From Plectrocnemia conspersa (Eukaryota > Arthropoda > Insecta > Trichoptera > Polycentropodidae): 64,000 nucleotides of DNA. Below, one piece after another: positions 1-13,800 of this stretch (the first letter of the stretch is position 1; each line of letters begins with the position of its first letter). The notes beneath the pieces are model-generated. The model was not told where the DNA came from. It saw nothing but the letters and a program-made list of their open reading frames with translations, and ran no database searches. Position numbers and translations under genes: made by a program. The stretch lies in contig VTFK01000008.1 in the NCBI GenBank assembly GCA_009617715.1, positions 3,844,001 to 3,908,000 on the forward strand, given 5' to 3'.

Positions 1-2972
1 CTATTCATACATAACACTAGTCAAGAGAAACGGCACACGCGCGTCTGAAATTCCGCGAGCGGTACCCGCAGAGCTAGCAACTGGAAAAAAATACGCGAGC
101 ATTTTTACGATCCCGTTATATATGTACGTATATATCACTTGCTCAACAACAAACTATAAATCAAAAGCATCGTTTTTTTAATCCGAAAAATCGAGGAATG
201 GCGGTTCTTAAATTTCATCACTATTCAGCATACTGTTATAACTAGGGTTTTGGGGATATTTGCATATATATTTCTGTACCAAACGGTCCGTCAAAGCACT
301 AAAAATATACATTTTATGATGAATTTATACAAAGAAATAGTTTTAAAATATAAAAATGTTACGTTTTAATATTATTTTTTATGTTGCAAACTTTTTGGTA
401 TTTTTTTGTTTTATTATTATTTAATTATTATCAAGTCTAGCTTTGAATAATATAAAATGTTTTCTTCTTTACATATTTAGCTGAGTTAAAAACTATTTTC
501 AAATGAATTGAAAATGTTAAGTAGTTTTTTATAGATTGAATCTTTTTGACTATCATTGAAAATCCTAAATATTTGTCGATGTAGTGCACAAATTTACGCA
601 GTAATGCGGTAATCTCTCGGACGCGCACGTGCAATCTCTTCTAATTTATATTGTAAATCGCATGGCTACACAATGGTTTTACTGTCTAATTTTAAAAATT
701 AAATTCAAAAATACATAAATTCTTAATATTTTCGTAATATAATGTTTTAATATTTCAGAAGAAATGATTTACAAAAATAAGACCAGTTCAGTTAGCGACT
801 CAGCACCATCGAAATCGCCTTACCATCGTCTCATCGGATAAATCGAGGTTTGTTCTATTAAAATATTAAAGCTTATTTTTTTAAACATCATGCTATGGTT
901 CAGCTCGATTTGGTCCGAGTTATAAATCTGACTTCATCAACCTTATTGCATAATTAATAAAGCTGCTGTCTATATTTTATGGCAACCTGAGAGTTTTATC
1001 GAAGACCCCTCGAATCCTTTTCACCGAAGAAACACAAAATAGCTTCATAATGATTCACCAATTTACAATGCTATAAATTTAATTTGCTCCAGGAATCTAG
1101 GATTGTGATACTACTTGGATAAATGTGTGAGCACTAAGTTATTTCACACGTTCCTCCATTCCAGTAGCATCCAACGAACATACATGAATTATTAATACGG
1201 CTTACTATAAAGAATTAGAGGAAGTGTATTTATTACGTACGCGATCAGAAAAATAATCACGTAGCAAGAGAGATATTTCAACTCACTCGCACGTAGATTA
1301 GTAACGACATTCATGTTATAATGTTAGATTTTATTATGTATAAAGAAACATATGATATAATATAAGACTATGATAATTCCAGTGCATTCGGAAAGAAAGA
1401 GATTACGTTTTTTTATGAACCCGCTCAGACTAGGGTATATATTTTTTATTGTGTTCGAAGGAAGCTTTGTATGTTAATCTTTAAACTAATAAACGATAAG
1501 TTTCCGATGGGTCGTAAAGATACAGAAAATGAAGAAAGGCCGCACGTAGCGACTATTGTTGCCAGAGTACAATAATAATCTTCGGTAATGTTCTATAAGG
1601 AGATTGAGTGAAATTTTCATAATAATATGAAACATAATAACTTAAAATTTAATAAATATAGAACGCAGATACTAAATAGTAAATAAAGCGTTGGGCTATA
1701 ATCTATTTTCATATACTAAACACAGATCTTAGAAATTATTAAGTATTGGGAGAATCACTACAACTTTAAATATAATATATCTATGGCGTTCTTTCATTTA
1801 GCTCATAAAAATAGTAAATATTTTTTTTAAATAAAACTATTTTTTAGCACATTTTGTAAAACCTCCAAAATTTAAGGCGTGTCTGAAATAACAATAAACG
1901 ACATTTGTGAGTAATGAAGTCATCAGCGATAATGGCTAGTGATAGTATTTTATTCATCTTGCAAGAAAATAGCTTCGTGCGTAATATTCGCATACATCAT
2001 TTGAATAATTTATTGCTATTTTTACGTAAAACGAAACGTCTGTTCAACGACGTAAATCACTTATAAGCTACACTCGAGATAACTTGCGGTTGGACTCTTA
2101 ATGCCTTTGGTTTAACAGCGAGGTCAAGGGTTTCAAAAAATAAATGTTCTAAGATAACCAATATGAATATGGACTTTCGAGGTCTTGGCTAATTTTGGGA
2201 CAGTCGTTAACAAAATTTAATTCGTATTAAGCGGCAAATTGAAATTTACGCAGAAAGTCCCACGCGTCTTTCAAACAAATTGACGGCGACTCTCCAAATT
2301 GACACTAATTGATCCTCTGGTTGTAAAGTGAACACAAAAAACGTCAATTAGCGGCAAGAAATAATAAATTTCAATATTTCGCTAATAAAGTAGGCGAACG
2401 CGCCTCGATACAATACCATCAATAGATTCTTTGGTAACTATCCTGAATGCTAAATTGTAAATTATCACGATGAGGTCACAAGTGCCGAATGAAAAAATAG
2501 TAAAATTAATTTTGAGACTGTATAGAAAACAACCGTTGTTTATATTGCATAATGCTTGTATTGGCTAATGTTTAAGAATTGGATAGTGTTCCCGAAAGGT
2601 TAGTGTGTCGAAGGAAGTCGAAAGCAAAAAATATGACAAATGAACAACAACATAAAATACAAATGATACATATAGGAATAAAAAATATCACATATAGTGT
2701 TACGTAAGAATGGAGGGGAAATGACCGATGAAGGTTTGGTGCCGAAGCCTTTGTGCTTTTTAAAGTAAATAAGGATTTTTTGTGACTGTTGGGTCTAGTA
2801 GAGCCAGAGGTGGGAACATTTGGTAGCAAATTTTTATTAAAACTACCATAATTATTTTTAAACAAAAAAAATATATTTTTTTTAAAATACAATAACAATG
2901 ATGAAATTTTATTTTAATAAAACAATTAATAAATGTATGAGGGCAAGATATTAAAATATATAGTATCGTAGA
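1..2972. other. A+T-rich non-coding DNA
   Basis: Only short open frames with no recognisable protein are present (for example 437-634 minus and 2572-2898 minus). A slightly C+G-richer stretch opens the window (30-110). I see no RNA gene or repeat boundary here. Confidence 0.6.
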
Positions 2973-3040
2973 CAGGGCCGCCGAGAGCGACCCGGGCCCT
3001 GGGAAAACAATGATTCCGGGCCTCATAACAAAAATGGAAT
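2973..3040 (+). mobile_element. hAT-like transposon terminus remnant
   Basis: CAGGGCCGCCGAGAGCGACC is G+C rich in an A+T-rich setting and has the CAGGGCCGSC start common in insect hAT-group inverted repeats. A related, inverted end is seen at 58800-58856. No partner end or target duplication is visible nearby. Confidence 0.35.
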
Positions 3041-3287
3041 TTATATATTTTTTAACATCGTAATATATTTTCTTAACTAAAGAATAATAGGTACGTGTTA
3101 ACCCTTTCTATGCTACAAATAAATATAAAAATTAGCCATCGTTGCAACATATTTTCTGAAATCATATTTTATGCGAAATATTTTAATTAGGCATTAAAAA
3201 TTATTAAAAATATCTACTCATATTATTTACCTGATAATTATTCGTGTTTTATTTACAGCTCAATGTTGCCATTTCCAGACCAGGTCA

Positions 3288-3345
3288 ACAGCAATAAAAT
3301 CGTGCCATCGCGATAAAAACGCTCGATTATCAAGCGTTTATATTA
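3288..3345. repeat. Diverged core of the same fold-back family
   Basis: AGCAATAAAATCGTGCC, then a variant core with AACGCTCG and AAGCGTT, matches the central part of the 3424-3595 hairpin. It sits about 80 bases to its left, so two copies lie side by side or nested. Confidence 0.5.
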
Positions 3346-3423
3346 AGACTTTTTATAACAATATTACGAGTGAATATCGAATAAAGCTAATCCAAACCAA
3401 ATATTGCCCAATAGAAGAGCGCA

Positions 3424-3595
3424 AAAAACAATTATCCCTTCTCAGAAGGCAAAAATTCACGTCAAAAGCAATAAAATCGTGCCGGCGCCGTCGCGGGGGA
3501 ACGCTCGTTGCCGAGCGTTCCCACTGCGACGGCGCCGACACGATTTTATTGCTTTTGACGTGAATTTTTGCCTTCTGAGAAGGGATAATTGTTTT
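3424..3595. repeat. Fold-back element with long near-perfect hairpin (copy 1)
   Basis: Two arms of about 84 bases, 3424-3507 and 3512-3595, are almost perfect reverse complements around a 4-base centre. The core is AACGCTCG / CGAGCGTT, flanked by GGCGCCG and by AAATTCACGTCAAAAGC. The outer left flank (3348-3423) reappears inverted beside the copy at 20.4 kb, so the full repeat unit is longer than the present hairpin. No coding capacity is seen; open frames on both strands here are reflections of the palindrome. Confidence 0.8.
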
Positions 3596-3856
3596 TATAT
3601 TTATTCCAATAAAATGTATTCCTATATTACTCTTAATTTTTTAACAGTTACGATTATCCGAAAAAATATAAAATAAAATAAAAATGCGTAGAAAATATTC
3701 ATCTGTTTGTTTTAAATACGAGATATTTGTTCTAAGAACATATTTATTTGTAGATGTGATTTATTTATATAATATTATTTTAATTATTACAAATTTAATA
3801 TTTATTTTAGAATATCACAATAATATTTTTTTTATAAATAGTTTATCTTTCGTATA

Positions 3857-4866
3857 CAGGCGGCCCTCGACTTTCGAACGTTCAACTTTCGCACAATTCG
3901 CTATTTCGCACATTTAAAAAAAAACAATTTTTTTAAATTTTTTTTTTTTAAAAAAACGTTTTGATAGCGTCGAATCTTTTGCTTCAATCGGACGTTGGTA
4001 TGATACAACAGGTCTACGATATGTTCGATTTTGCAAAATAAAAATATAATTAAAGAATACGTTCAAAATTGTGGAAAATAAAGATATATTTCAACAATCT
4101 TTAATGATATGTTTCCAAAAAAACACAGCAAAAAAACATGGATGAAATGGAAAATCTTTGTCATCGTAAATCGATGACCAACATCAAAAAGATGTCCCTC
4201 TGAGTATTTAAATTATTCAAGCAAAAGCTCTTAATTTTCACAAAGATTGGAAGGATAGATTAAAAAAATATAACGATAAAATTAATAAAAATATAAAAAT
4301 AAGTAACGGTTGGTTTTACAATTTTAAAATGAGGTATTCTTTTCATAATATTAAATTTACTGGAGAATCGGCTGATGCGGATAAAGATGCTGCAAAATAA
4401 TTTATTTTCTAACTATCCAAAATTATTGAAGATGTAGAATATTCCTCTAGCCAAATATTTAATGTAGATTAGACAGGTTTATTTTGGAAAACTCTTTAAC
4501 AATGAAAAATATGAATGAAGCCTTCACGCACCTTGACAAATTTTTAAATATTTTGGAAGATTGTGATCCCAATGGAGAACGCATATCTCAAGTGCGTGGG
4601 GCGATCAATAAAAACATAGCATGTTATAAAATACTATACGAAGAAAATAAAAAGAATAGTGGAAAACTTTTGATAACTTTTCAGAGGACTTTACAAACTT
4701 TAAACGTGTCTGTTAAATGCCTCTTAAACATCTTATATTTACTCGATAAATAAATATATTAAAATATACACAATTTCAATTTTTTTTACTTCCCTCGACT
4801 TTCGTACATTCAACATTCGCACACATTTTCAGGATCCAATTATGTGCGAAAGCCGAGGGCCGCCTG
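3857..4866 (+). mobile_element. Tigger/pogo-like DNA transposon, internally deleted
   Basis: The element is flanked by TA dinucleotides (3855-3856 and 4867-4868). It has terminal inverted repeats starting CAGGCGGCCCTCGACTTTCG, against CAGGCGGCCCTCGGCTTTCG read inward from the right end. Inside, a broken transposase frame shows a CENP-B/Tigger DNA-binding stretch (GWFYNFKMRYSFHNIKFTG, then ADADKDAAK, about 4306-4400). The start of the DDE domain follows (SQIFNVD, stop, TGLFWK, about 4450-4490), with the usual Glu after the catalytic Asp now a stop codon. A C-terminal piece follows at once (MNEAFTHLDKFLNILEDCDP, 4511-4570, continuing to 4750). The central catalytic part, several hundred bases, is missing, so this is a non-autonomous deletion derivative. 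Confidence 0.9.
4793..4826 (+). repeat. Internal direct copy of the Tigger left terminus beside the right terminus
   Basis: TCCCTCGACTTTCGTACATT and the bases after it repeat the left terminal sequence in the same orientation, just inside the inverted right terminus. Together they can fold into a hairpin. Such subterminal repeats are common in pogo-group elements and may be transposase binding sites. Confidence 0.65.
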
Positions 4867-4869
4867 TAC

Positions 4870-6539
4870 TTATTTATTTCTACTTATGCTAAAAGTAACA
4901 TACATGGTTTTAAAAAATGGAAACTGGGGAAAAAATTAATACTACCGGTATTTCATTTTGTAATACCGATGTATCAATTGTCGATTTTTGTCCCAATACC
5001 GGTATTACCGGTATCGAATCGTCAAATTGACACAGAGGACAAATTCAAAGTCCAGAGAAAAAGCAGCCGCTTTCACTCCCAACGAAAGCATGTATCTATA
5101 TCATAAATTAATTTATTTTACTACTTGGGGTATTTGAATTATTTAACTCACAAATAATTTATAATTCTTAGTAATTTTAACTACAACATGTTTTTGGTAA
5201 AAGCATGTCTAGTTAAAGCACACTTTGCATTTTAAATAAACACAAAAAAATTGAAAGCTATGATAGTGGATAATTTTGATTTCCCTAATCAAGTCGTAAA
5301 CGTTACCTACATATATTAAATAATAATAGATTTTTTCACTATGTGATACTAAAATAATAATGAAAATAAAAATCTGACATTTTCTAATAGAGAAATGACT
5401 AATGATTTGCATGCACTACCCACATCACAAAAAAATATTTAAAAAAAATTCAGCTCGAAAACCACCGATTCCGAAACTGTTCCCTTTCATATTAAAAAAA
5501 GGTCTCTATTCAGGTGAGTCTATTGAGCGCTGATTTCTATCCATTTGCTCTCACGGTGATGAATTGCTTCATTACACCCTCTCAGGCAGAGGACTCCGAT
5601 GGCGATCTCAGAGAGCCTTCTGGGAATCGGGAACTCGTCTTTCCGGGCCGATTCGGCATCAGGAAAAGTACAAAAAAAGAAGCCTTTTATATGAAGTTTT
5701 TAGGAGTACTTGTGTCTTTAAAAATCGACTCATGGTTCGGGTTCAGCGAACCCAGAAAAACGAGGAGGCATTGCGTTGCCTGCTTTAATGTGCACAAATT
5801 CGAGGAAGATTCATCTTAATGAGCGACTAGACGCTCGCGGGAAGTATACACTATCGCTGACGACTCGTCATAATAAGATAATACTATTAATTTATGGCAT
5901 AAGCTTAATAGTCGTTTAACAACAATGAGTAATAAAAATATAATTTTATAGATTATTTAAAAATGGTATTGCCAAAGTATTTTTAACACACCTACAATTG
6001 TGTCACAGTAGTGTCGTCATATTTATGAGTTTTTTGTTATATTATTTTAACTAATAAATAATAAAAAGCAGTTATTTAAAAAACAAATTGCGTAAATTGT
6101 CATTATAAAGGCAAGTTAAAATTATACTCAAAAATCTTCAGTGCGTTAACCTGTATTATTTTGTATATTGGTTTATGTGATGATACGGAAAATTATTCTT
6201 AAATTTTGCTAGGAAATACAAAAGGTTAGTTAAAATATATGAATTATATTCTGGTGTATGTCACAGTGAAATGTACATGCAGAAAGTAAGCAAAATAAAA
6301 GTCTACTGAGGAAATTTTCGTATAACCAAATTTTTTATTATAATAGGTTGATAATTTAGTAAATCTATTTTTTTATTTTCAAACTACTCTCATTGCTCTA
6401 TTTTGTAATTTTTGTAAAATCGTTTTAATAATTAAAATGGGGCAATATAATACTATTGTAGATTATTTTTTGTGTTTATACTTATTACATATACCTATTT
6501 TTCATAAATCTTGTCATTAATCACCACATTCCGAAAAAT
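4870..6539. other. Non-coding stretch with one G+C-richer block
   Basis: The stretch is mostly A+T rich. At 5511 a perfect donor-like CAG/GTGAGTC occurs, and 5514-5819 stays open in one frame (101 codons; AEDSDGDLREPSGNRELVFP in the middle). A pyrimidine-rich CTCTCAG lies at 5579-5585. The peptide resembles nothing I recognise. It may be a decayed element or an orphan exon. Confidence 0.4.
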
Positions 6540-7030
6540 TCAGTATGACCTTGGACGATCGAACGTCGCTTTCTAAAGGCGTAGACGTATTTCGCCGTTC
6601 TACGAAGCGACTGCAGCGATTGGCTGGAAGATCGCTGCACATAAGCGATTGGCGAGCAAGCTTTTAACCCCTAAAGGATATAAGCCTGGACTCCGATGAG
6701 GAGAGGGCAGACAGTCAGAGAGAGTCCGAGACAGTCAGCAGACGGTCCGAGAGTAAGACAGGAGACGGTCAGGGGCAGAGAGTCGCAGAGACAGGGCAGT
6801 CAGTCACCAGCAGACGCGCCCTCACCAACAGACGCGATCTGGAACCCCCGAACGAACACATCCGCAAGAAAAAAAACTATCTTCTGTATCATCACCTGCG
6901 TCAGCTTCACCGCCGTTTGGAGGAAACGAGAAATAAATCTCGAGAAAAAAATGAAAAATAAAATTCCCATTTCTCGAGAAATAAAAAACATCAAGAAACC
7001 AGAGTTGTTACTATGGCACTATAAGTAGAA
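6540..7030 (+). mobile_element. Possible solo LTR or promoter-like repeat block
   Basis: A C+G-rich stretch contains GGATATAAGCC (about 6677), then a purine-rich run of GACAGTCAGAGAGAG and GAGACAGTCAGCAG units. AAATAAA-type signals follow near 6930-6970. TATA, then an initiator-like CAGTCAG run, then poly(A) signals is the usual layout of an insect Gypsy-type LTR. The boundaries, TG...CA ends and target duplication could not be fixed. The 110-codon open frame over it is low-complexity and is not called a gene. Confidence 0.3.
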
Positions 7031-7589
7031 AGATAATGTTTTTTTTTTTTTGCATCCGTTTAAAAAAATATAATGTATTTAAACAACAGAACTGTAACAG
7101 CATCTTGAATATGTGAAACAAAAAACAGTCGGGCGTTGATGGGTTAATCATATTTCCTGGGTTTACCGCCCACTCGCGTCTGAATCTAACGGAGATTGAA
7201 AAATCGCTATGTGTGTTCTGTCAAATGCACGTAATTGCTCACGACGCTTGCAACTCACCGCTGGAAATTACTTTTATAAAATGCTCATTTGGAGATTGGC
7301 GATGGCGAGACGTGCGCGAGAGTTAATCTCTCTTGGGTGTTTCTTTTTTTTCTTCTTCGCATCTCGTTAATTATAAAATAAAGACTTTCTTATCCCAAAA
7401 ATGTGAAGTTATAAACCACCAATTGGAACAAAGAATAATAATAATAATTATTACTATAGTAATTATATAAATAACAGCGCGATGAAGCAGTGGTGAAAGC
7501 CATTGCTTAAATCTCACATGAGCCCATATTGCTTATATTATAATACTCGGATTCGAGATTTTCCTGTAATAATCCATAGATCAATGAGA

Positions 7590-7875
7590 TCAATTAAAAT
7601 ACGATAATTCTTTGGAGACATTGCCAGGAGAGATGAGAGAGTGTGAATAGTTGTAGTTGGGAAATTCGAGAGATGTATTGTAGAATAACAGGAAAATCAC
7701 CGATATTGTTACAAGTATGATTCGGAAGAGGTAGGGCGATATCGCAAAAAGATGAAGATAATTACTAAGTTGTTCCTTTTAATATGGCTACAATTGTATA
7801 GAACTCAAAGCGGAAGGTGGTTCCTCATGTGTATCCGATTACCAAGCCGCGACCATTTAATTGCCCCATTCTATC
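7590..7875 (+). mobile_element. LINE 3' coding tail remnant
   Basis: One frame with only a few stops reads FFGDIARRDERV, IVVVGKFER, then VGRYRKKMKI and RTQSGRWFLMCIRL. This order resembles the C-terminal tail after the reverse transcriptase in several insect LINEs: a GHIARRD-like block, a K-x-E-x-x-R-G block, then an RW block. No polymerase motifs are seen here, so only the end of the element survives. Confidence 0.45.
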
Positions 7876-7879
7876 CAAA

Positions 7880-10800
7880 TCGTCATTAAGAGTGAAAGCT
7901 CTGCTCGCTCTACCAAAAAATTTGCGTCAAATTTTGACTAAATGTTATTTATAGAAAATAAAAATATTTTCTCTCTCGTCACGTTGAATAATCTTTCTGA
8001 AAGCGAACGCGTTTGTCATCGACTAGATTTAATCTTATTTATACACACATGGAGATGAAAGATGGTGTTGACCCAGCAGCATCTGTTGCAAATCTGGCGA
8101 GATGCACAAAACGCAATGATGCAATTCACATCGCTCATATGAGTACATATTTATGTACCACTCAAGAATCAGTCGCCGTCCAAATTAGCCAATTAGTTTT
8201 AATAAGAGCTTAATTATGCAACAGACCATTGGCCGAAATGTTGTAATTGAGGCGTGCTACATCAATAATCGATGTGGATAGACATGTCGAATAAATTACA
8301 CAACTTCGCATGATCTAATGAAAAGCACCGGATGAAAAATACGTATCTTCTTAAATTATTAAATGATGTAGCTTTCGAAAACAAAGATTAAACCAAAACA
8401 ACATTCGTTGATGTGATAACACTTAAACCTTTCTATATTTTTATCGTTGTTCCTGATTTCTCAACAATTTTATGCTGTATTTTACAAGAAATTTATTTGG
8501 CTTCATATTATATATTGCATGCCAATATAATTACATACATAATCTACGAAATTATCCAATTATTAACGAAAAAAATATTTTAGAAAGCATAACGCATGAA
8601 GTTGGCCATTCAAGTTCGTTTTTGTTATGATAAAATCATTAGCAATTTTTATTTAATGCTATTGTGTGGTTTGTTGACATTTTTTCAGTGTAAATATCTC
8701 TTGACAAGTTCTCATCTATTATAAGAATTAGGAGCTTTTTAAAAAGTCAGCCGCGCATTAAAGCGCTTCGCAGAAGTGCAGAACTCCCTTTAATGAGTCA
8801 CTAAAAACGACAGTCAAAGGCTGAGTTTATGGCGAGGCTCAGAAGAACTTCCTTAGCATGGCCTTCAAATCCAGGTGTCACTGAGTTATTTTTTTCACTA
8901 GAGACGCAGCCTTATCACCAGTTTAAGCCGACGGCAGGGCGCCCTAACGCCCCAGACGCGCGCAATCTTCGCCCTATCATAGTTTAACCCAATATATTAA
9001 TTTATTCTAAACTAAACACAAAAGTACTTGAGTTTATCATCCACTATGTCTTAAAACATCGCTTTCAAGTATAGCATTATACAACATGAAACTGATTTCT
9101 CATTGAGTAATTTTTAATTGTTGTACTTAAGGTTTATTACTAAAGAATTTTTATAACTTCAGAAATAAAAATAAAATACCACAATCAAATACGCACATAT
9201 CACCATTCAATATAATTTACGATAGCATAAATATTTAGTATTCCTTCTAATAATTCTAAGTATTCTTTAATTTGTATTTACTCAACAGTTACGACCACAA
9301 ACGATTCTCAACACCTTAACCCACATTGCCCAAAATCGACTTGTTAAACGTGTCCATTAACCATCATCATCATGGGAACTATCGCTCTTCGATCGCTCGT
9401 GTGAAAAGCCAACAACAAAATCAACAAAATAAACAACGACCTCTTCGACTCTAATAATTCCTCTAATTGACTCAGTCATTTGCGCTGTTAGCATTAGGTC
9501 TTGTGGCACTCTATCATTTCGCATCTTTATTTCATTAGAAGCGAGACTATTCGCGACCCGTGGAAAGTGGGCAGACCTGAATCGGAAGACCACCTGCGAT
9601 CGGTCGAAGATCTTGGCTTCCGTGTTCATTAGCGAGGTGTCAAAAGAAGCTGTTCTAGAGGCTGCATATTAATCTGGCGACATCCTTTCGCGGGACCAAT
9701 TAAAAGCGTATCAAAGAATCGACTATCTGAGAGTTAATCGATTAAACACCGTGAGAAAGGCACGAGAGATGTGATCTTTCAGATAGAAGTGACGACTTTT
9801 AGAATGACAATATAATTTAATTAAGCAGTAGATTATAGAAAAACTTTCTATAAATGTAAAAGCAGATTGAATTAGTATTAGTATATAATAGTACACAATA
9901 AAAATATTAATACTTCATTAAGTCTTAAAAGCATTAAATTTCTCACATGTCTACTATAAAACATCGGCTACTTTTAAACGCGCCACCAAGTCACGCTTTC
10001 ATCCTATCAATCAAACACAACTTCAATACGAATCGTTGATTTTAAAATTACGTTAAATTATCCTCCAACTACTATAATTTTCTATACAAGCCAATCAAAC
10101 GTGATTGCACATTTGATTATAAAACAAATTGCTTTATTACTCGCCGCTGCAAATGCTCGCATGGTTACCTATACCTATATTTTCTCAACGCAATTAATTT
10201 GTAAATCAATCGAGACATGCTCTTCTACACACATGTTACACACATGATCTAAGAAAACAGATAAAAAGACTTTTATTCCCATGCGTCCCTTTTGTATCAA
10301 CCACACATGCAGTATTACAAAGACCTCTAGGAAGGAAGCAGAAGAAGCAAAACAAACATCCAGAAAGATTAGACGCATATTGTGTGATAAATTATGTCTA
10401 TCACGTTACAGGCTCAAACAGGGACTCGGTGTGTGGGCGTTTAAATGGTTATATCCCTAATGCCTTTTTAAAGATTTTTGAAAGGTCACGTTTGGGACCT
10501 TATCGTAATATTAAATCGGTTCTATTGTGTGCGTTTTTATAAGTATAAAGATCGATTAAGCCATGTAGATACGATCTAGCAACATTAAACACTATATAAC
10601 AATAACCTTCTATTATTATATTAAAATATATATTTATATGGCGTTGTTGATAATAAATCGCAAATAGCAAATATACAGGTTGTTTCAAATTAGGCAAAAA
10701 TATTTTTGCAATTATATTATGATGATTCAGATGCTCTTTTTTAATACTAATTATGTTAAATTTATTGATACGATGATATAAATATATTTTAGAAAATGTA

Positions 10801-13800
10801 ATGCGATATGATTTTAAGTTTCAGATCGAATACCTAAATTTACTGATACTAATTTACTATCTTTAAATATTTTTTAATATCTAATATTTTTTAAACATTC
10901 AAAAAGCAATAAAGTCAACAATAATTTACAAACAATTTTAACACAAACAGAGCCGCGTCAAAAAACTACAATCTGTCCCTTTGAATAATAATATTAATTG
11001 TGAAAGTACTGCCTAGAAAGTGGGTTCTTTTGAAGGCAATGTTCCGCTCCTTTTATTTATTGTATAATATGTAGAAAAAGGGCTAAAATAACTTATACCT
11101 AAAATATATCACTATATAGGTACATCTCAAACAACTGTAGTTTAATTTAGATTCATTATTTGAGGTCGGTTTTTAATTTTTTTTATTGCTATGATTTTTT
11201 CCAGATTTGGGCCCTTCAAGGAGAACGGGCTCCGGGAATTTGTCCCGTTTCCCCCCCCCCACTTCTCTTGGCAGAGTGGACATTTAATGTTGAACTTAGC
11301 AATATAGCCATTTGTCTAAATAAGCGTTTTCTTATTCGTCTAAGCTTCTATGAGAAAACTTGACACATGCTTACTTAATGGAGAGCGCCATCGCCAGACC
11401 AGCGAGACCAGAAATTAGAAAAAGTTGTGACTCAGTTCGACACCCTAACGTATTTATAATAGTATCAACTGTGTCTTTTTAAGAACTATTCCGCCACTAC
11501 AGTGACCACTCTACATCTAACCTGGCCACATGCTAAAACCGTTTTGGATACTGACACCTGAATTAGATCTGTATATTGGTATCAATAGCAATTTGTGCAT
11601 TAAAACTATATATATATATTTTAGCCAATTTACACTTAAAGCTATCAATATGTCAACAGTTGATCAATAAAATGAGCTAAGTTTATAATCATTCACATTA
11701 TTTCTTATAGTCATTTGGTACTAATTTTCTTTTTTTCTAGAGTTATTCTAAAACATACAATTAGCCAGATTGTTAAATAAAGCTTTTAAGCGGCGCTTAT
11801 AAGACTTAAAGTATCACTCGATTACTTGATCTGAAACCAAACAAAGTCATCCGCAACTCCAGAGCTCTAACTAAACAGATTATGTTATTCAACGACAGCA
11901 AAGATGGACGTACACGAAGCCGTGTCTATTTGGTAACGAACAAGCAAGCTCAAAGCCCAAACCTTCGGTGAAAGGCGACCATAGTGCTTGTTAGCAGCCA
12001 TTCGAGCCTATATACTATCTTGTCATCGAACGATTAACCAAATCTGAAACCATACATAACCCGATAATAATTACTATAAAAAAAGTGATTCGTTATGGTC
12101 ATGATGTGTGCAGATAGATAGATGGATAAACAAAAAAATAACCAAGGCCCTGTTACCCAAACGGCAACACTTTGACCCACATCTGTGGATAATTGAAGCC
12201 GGCCACAGCAGCATGCAATGTCGGAAACGCCTTGCCAGGCCCGGATCGGATTTTTCCGACCAAATACGGTGGACAATCGCCCGCAGGAAGCGTTTCCGAT
12301 GCTGTATATGATTTTCACTTTAAAAAAAGATCGATTGAAATGGCATTGTTTGTGGTCGAGTGCCCCACTTATATGGCCAACAATTGACTGGGGCTTTCTT
12401 CCTTGTTTGACCAACACAATTCATGACCGAAACAATTACTGTGATGATAGACTTCCCGGTGCCTCATGGGCTGATGTAATATACTACTATTTATTTTTTT
12501 AATTAAGATTACATTTATTCTTAATTTAATTGCTTCATTTAATCACAGGTGGTAACTATATTTGCATTTGGTTAGTCTTCCATAGTTGATGACTAGTTTA
12601 GTGATAAAACTTGAGCACACAAAATCAGGAATATAAATCAAAAATTTTATTTTATTGTATATGTTATTATTTAATTTTAAATGGTAACTATATCAAATAA
12701 ATAAAACATCAGTTTTAATATGATTTTATAATGTCCCAATAATAAATGATATGTTTCTCTTGAATTAGTACTTTTAAAAAGCTATCCTAATACAACGATA
12801 ACTTTGACTTATACTCTTAAGTATTTAATATGACATCGTTTTTTTTTATAAAACACAACAATATTAATTTGGGTAATTTAAAAAAAAATTAAAAATATGA
12901 TTAAAATTATTTATAAGCTTCAAAATATACGTTTAGAAAAATAAAAAATCAGCAGCAAATAAACATTTTTATATTATTTATTTGTAATTATCGGACGGTC
13001 TCCCAACATTAAGCCTTGAAACAAACTTTTACGTATATTTTTTGATAACTGCCTCATTATTTAAAAGAGACAATAGGAGTCGAAACCATAGAGCGAACTA
13101 TTTTTTTATTCTTTAATAATTTATTTATGTGATTAATTGATTGTTATCTAAAATACTTTTTTTAATGAATTTCAAGTTATTCTAGAGCACAATTAAATAA
13201 GATACTTAAAATAATTGAAAAAGGAAATTGCTTTAAAAAAAATCAGTATGTTAAAAATAATATTTTATAAAATATAATTGCTATTTAGAAATGCCGACTT
13301 GCTTGAGATAATAATTGTAAATGGTTAATATTCAATTTTTAATTCTTCAAACAAGACAGGACAAGGTCGTATTTCGTAGTGGTATGGCTAATTTATCTGT
13401 CAAAAAACGTAAGGTTAGATTCTAACCGTAAAAAACGTGCCATTTATACACACGCACATTATTATAATTGGGTTATAATAATCCTATATCATAAATACAA
13501 TGCTTAACAAAATATTTTTCTATAAATGAATAATTTTATAGAAAATGTCAAGTAACAGTGGTAAACATTTGCGAGCGAATTTATACATATGTAGATAAAC
13601 ATCGTCGACTTAGAAGAAGACCGTCACAATTCAAAAATAATATTTTTTTTAGATATTTATATGAAACAGTTACTTCTTTCGAGAAATTTTACTACATAAA
13701 AAAAATATGTTACATATTTTTTTATTTATTTTAGTATGAGATTATATTAATAGTTATTGATAAACGATAAACTGGATGATCGTTGAAGAGAACATTAATA

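Noticed and set aside
3353..3676. Open frames over the 3.4 kb hairpin
   Set aside because: Both strands give the same peptide segment because the DNA is palindromic.
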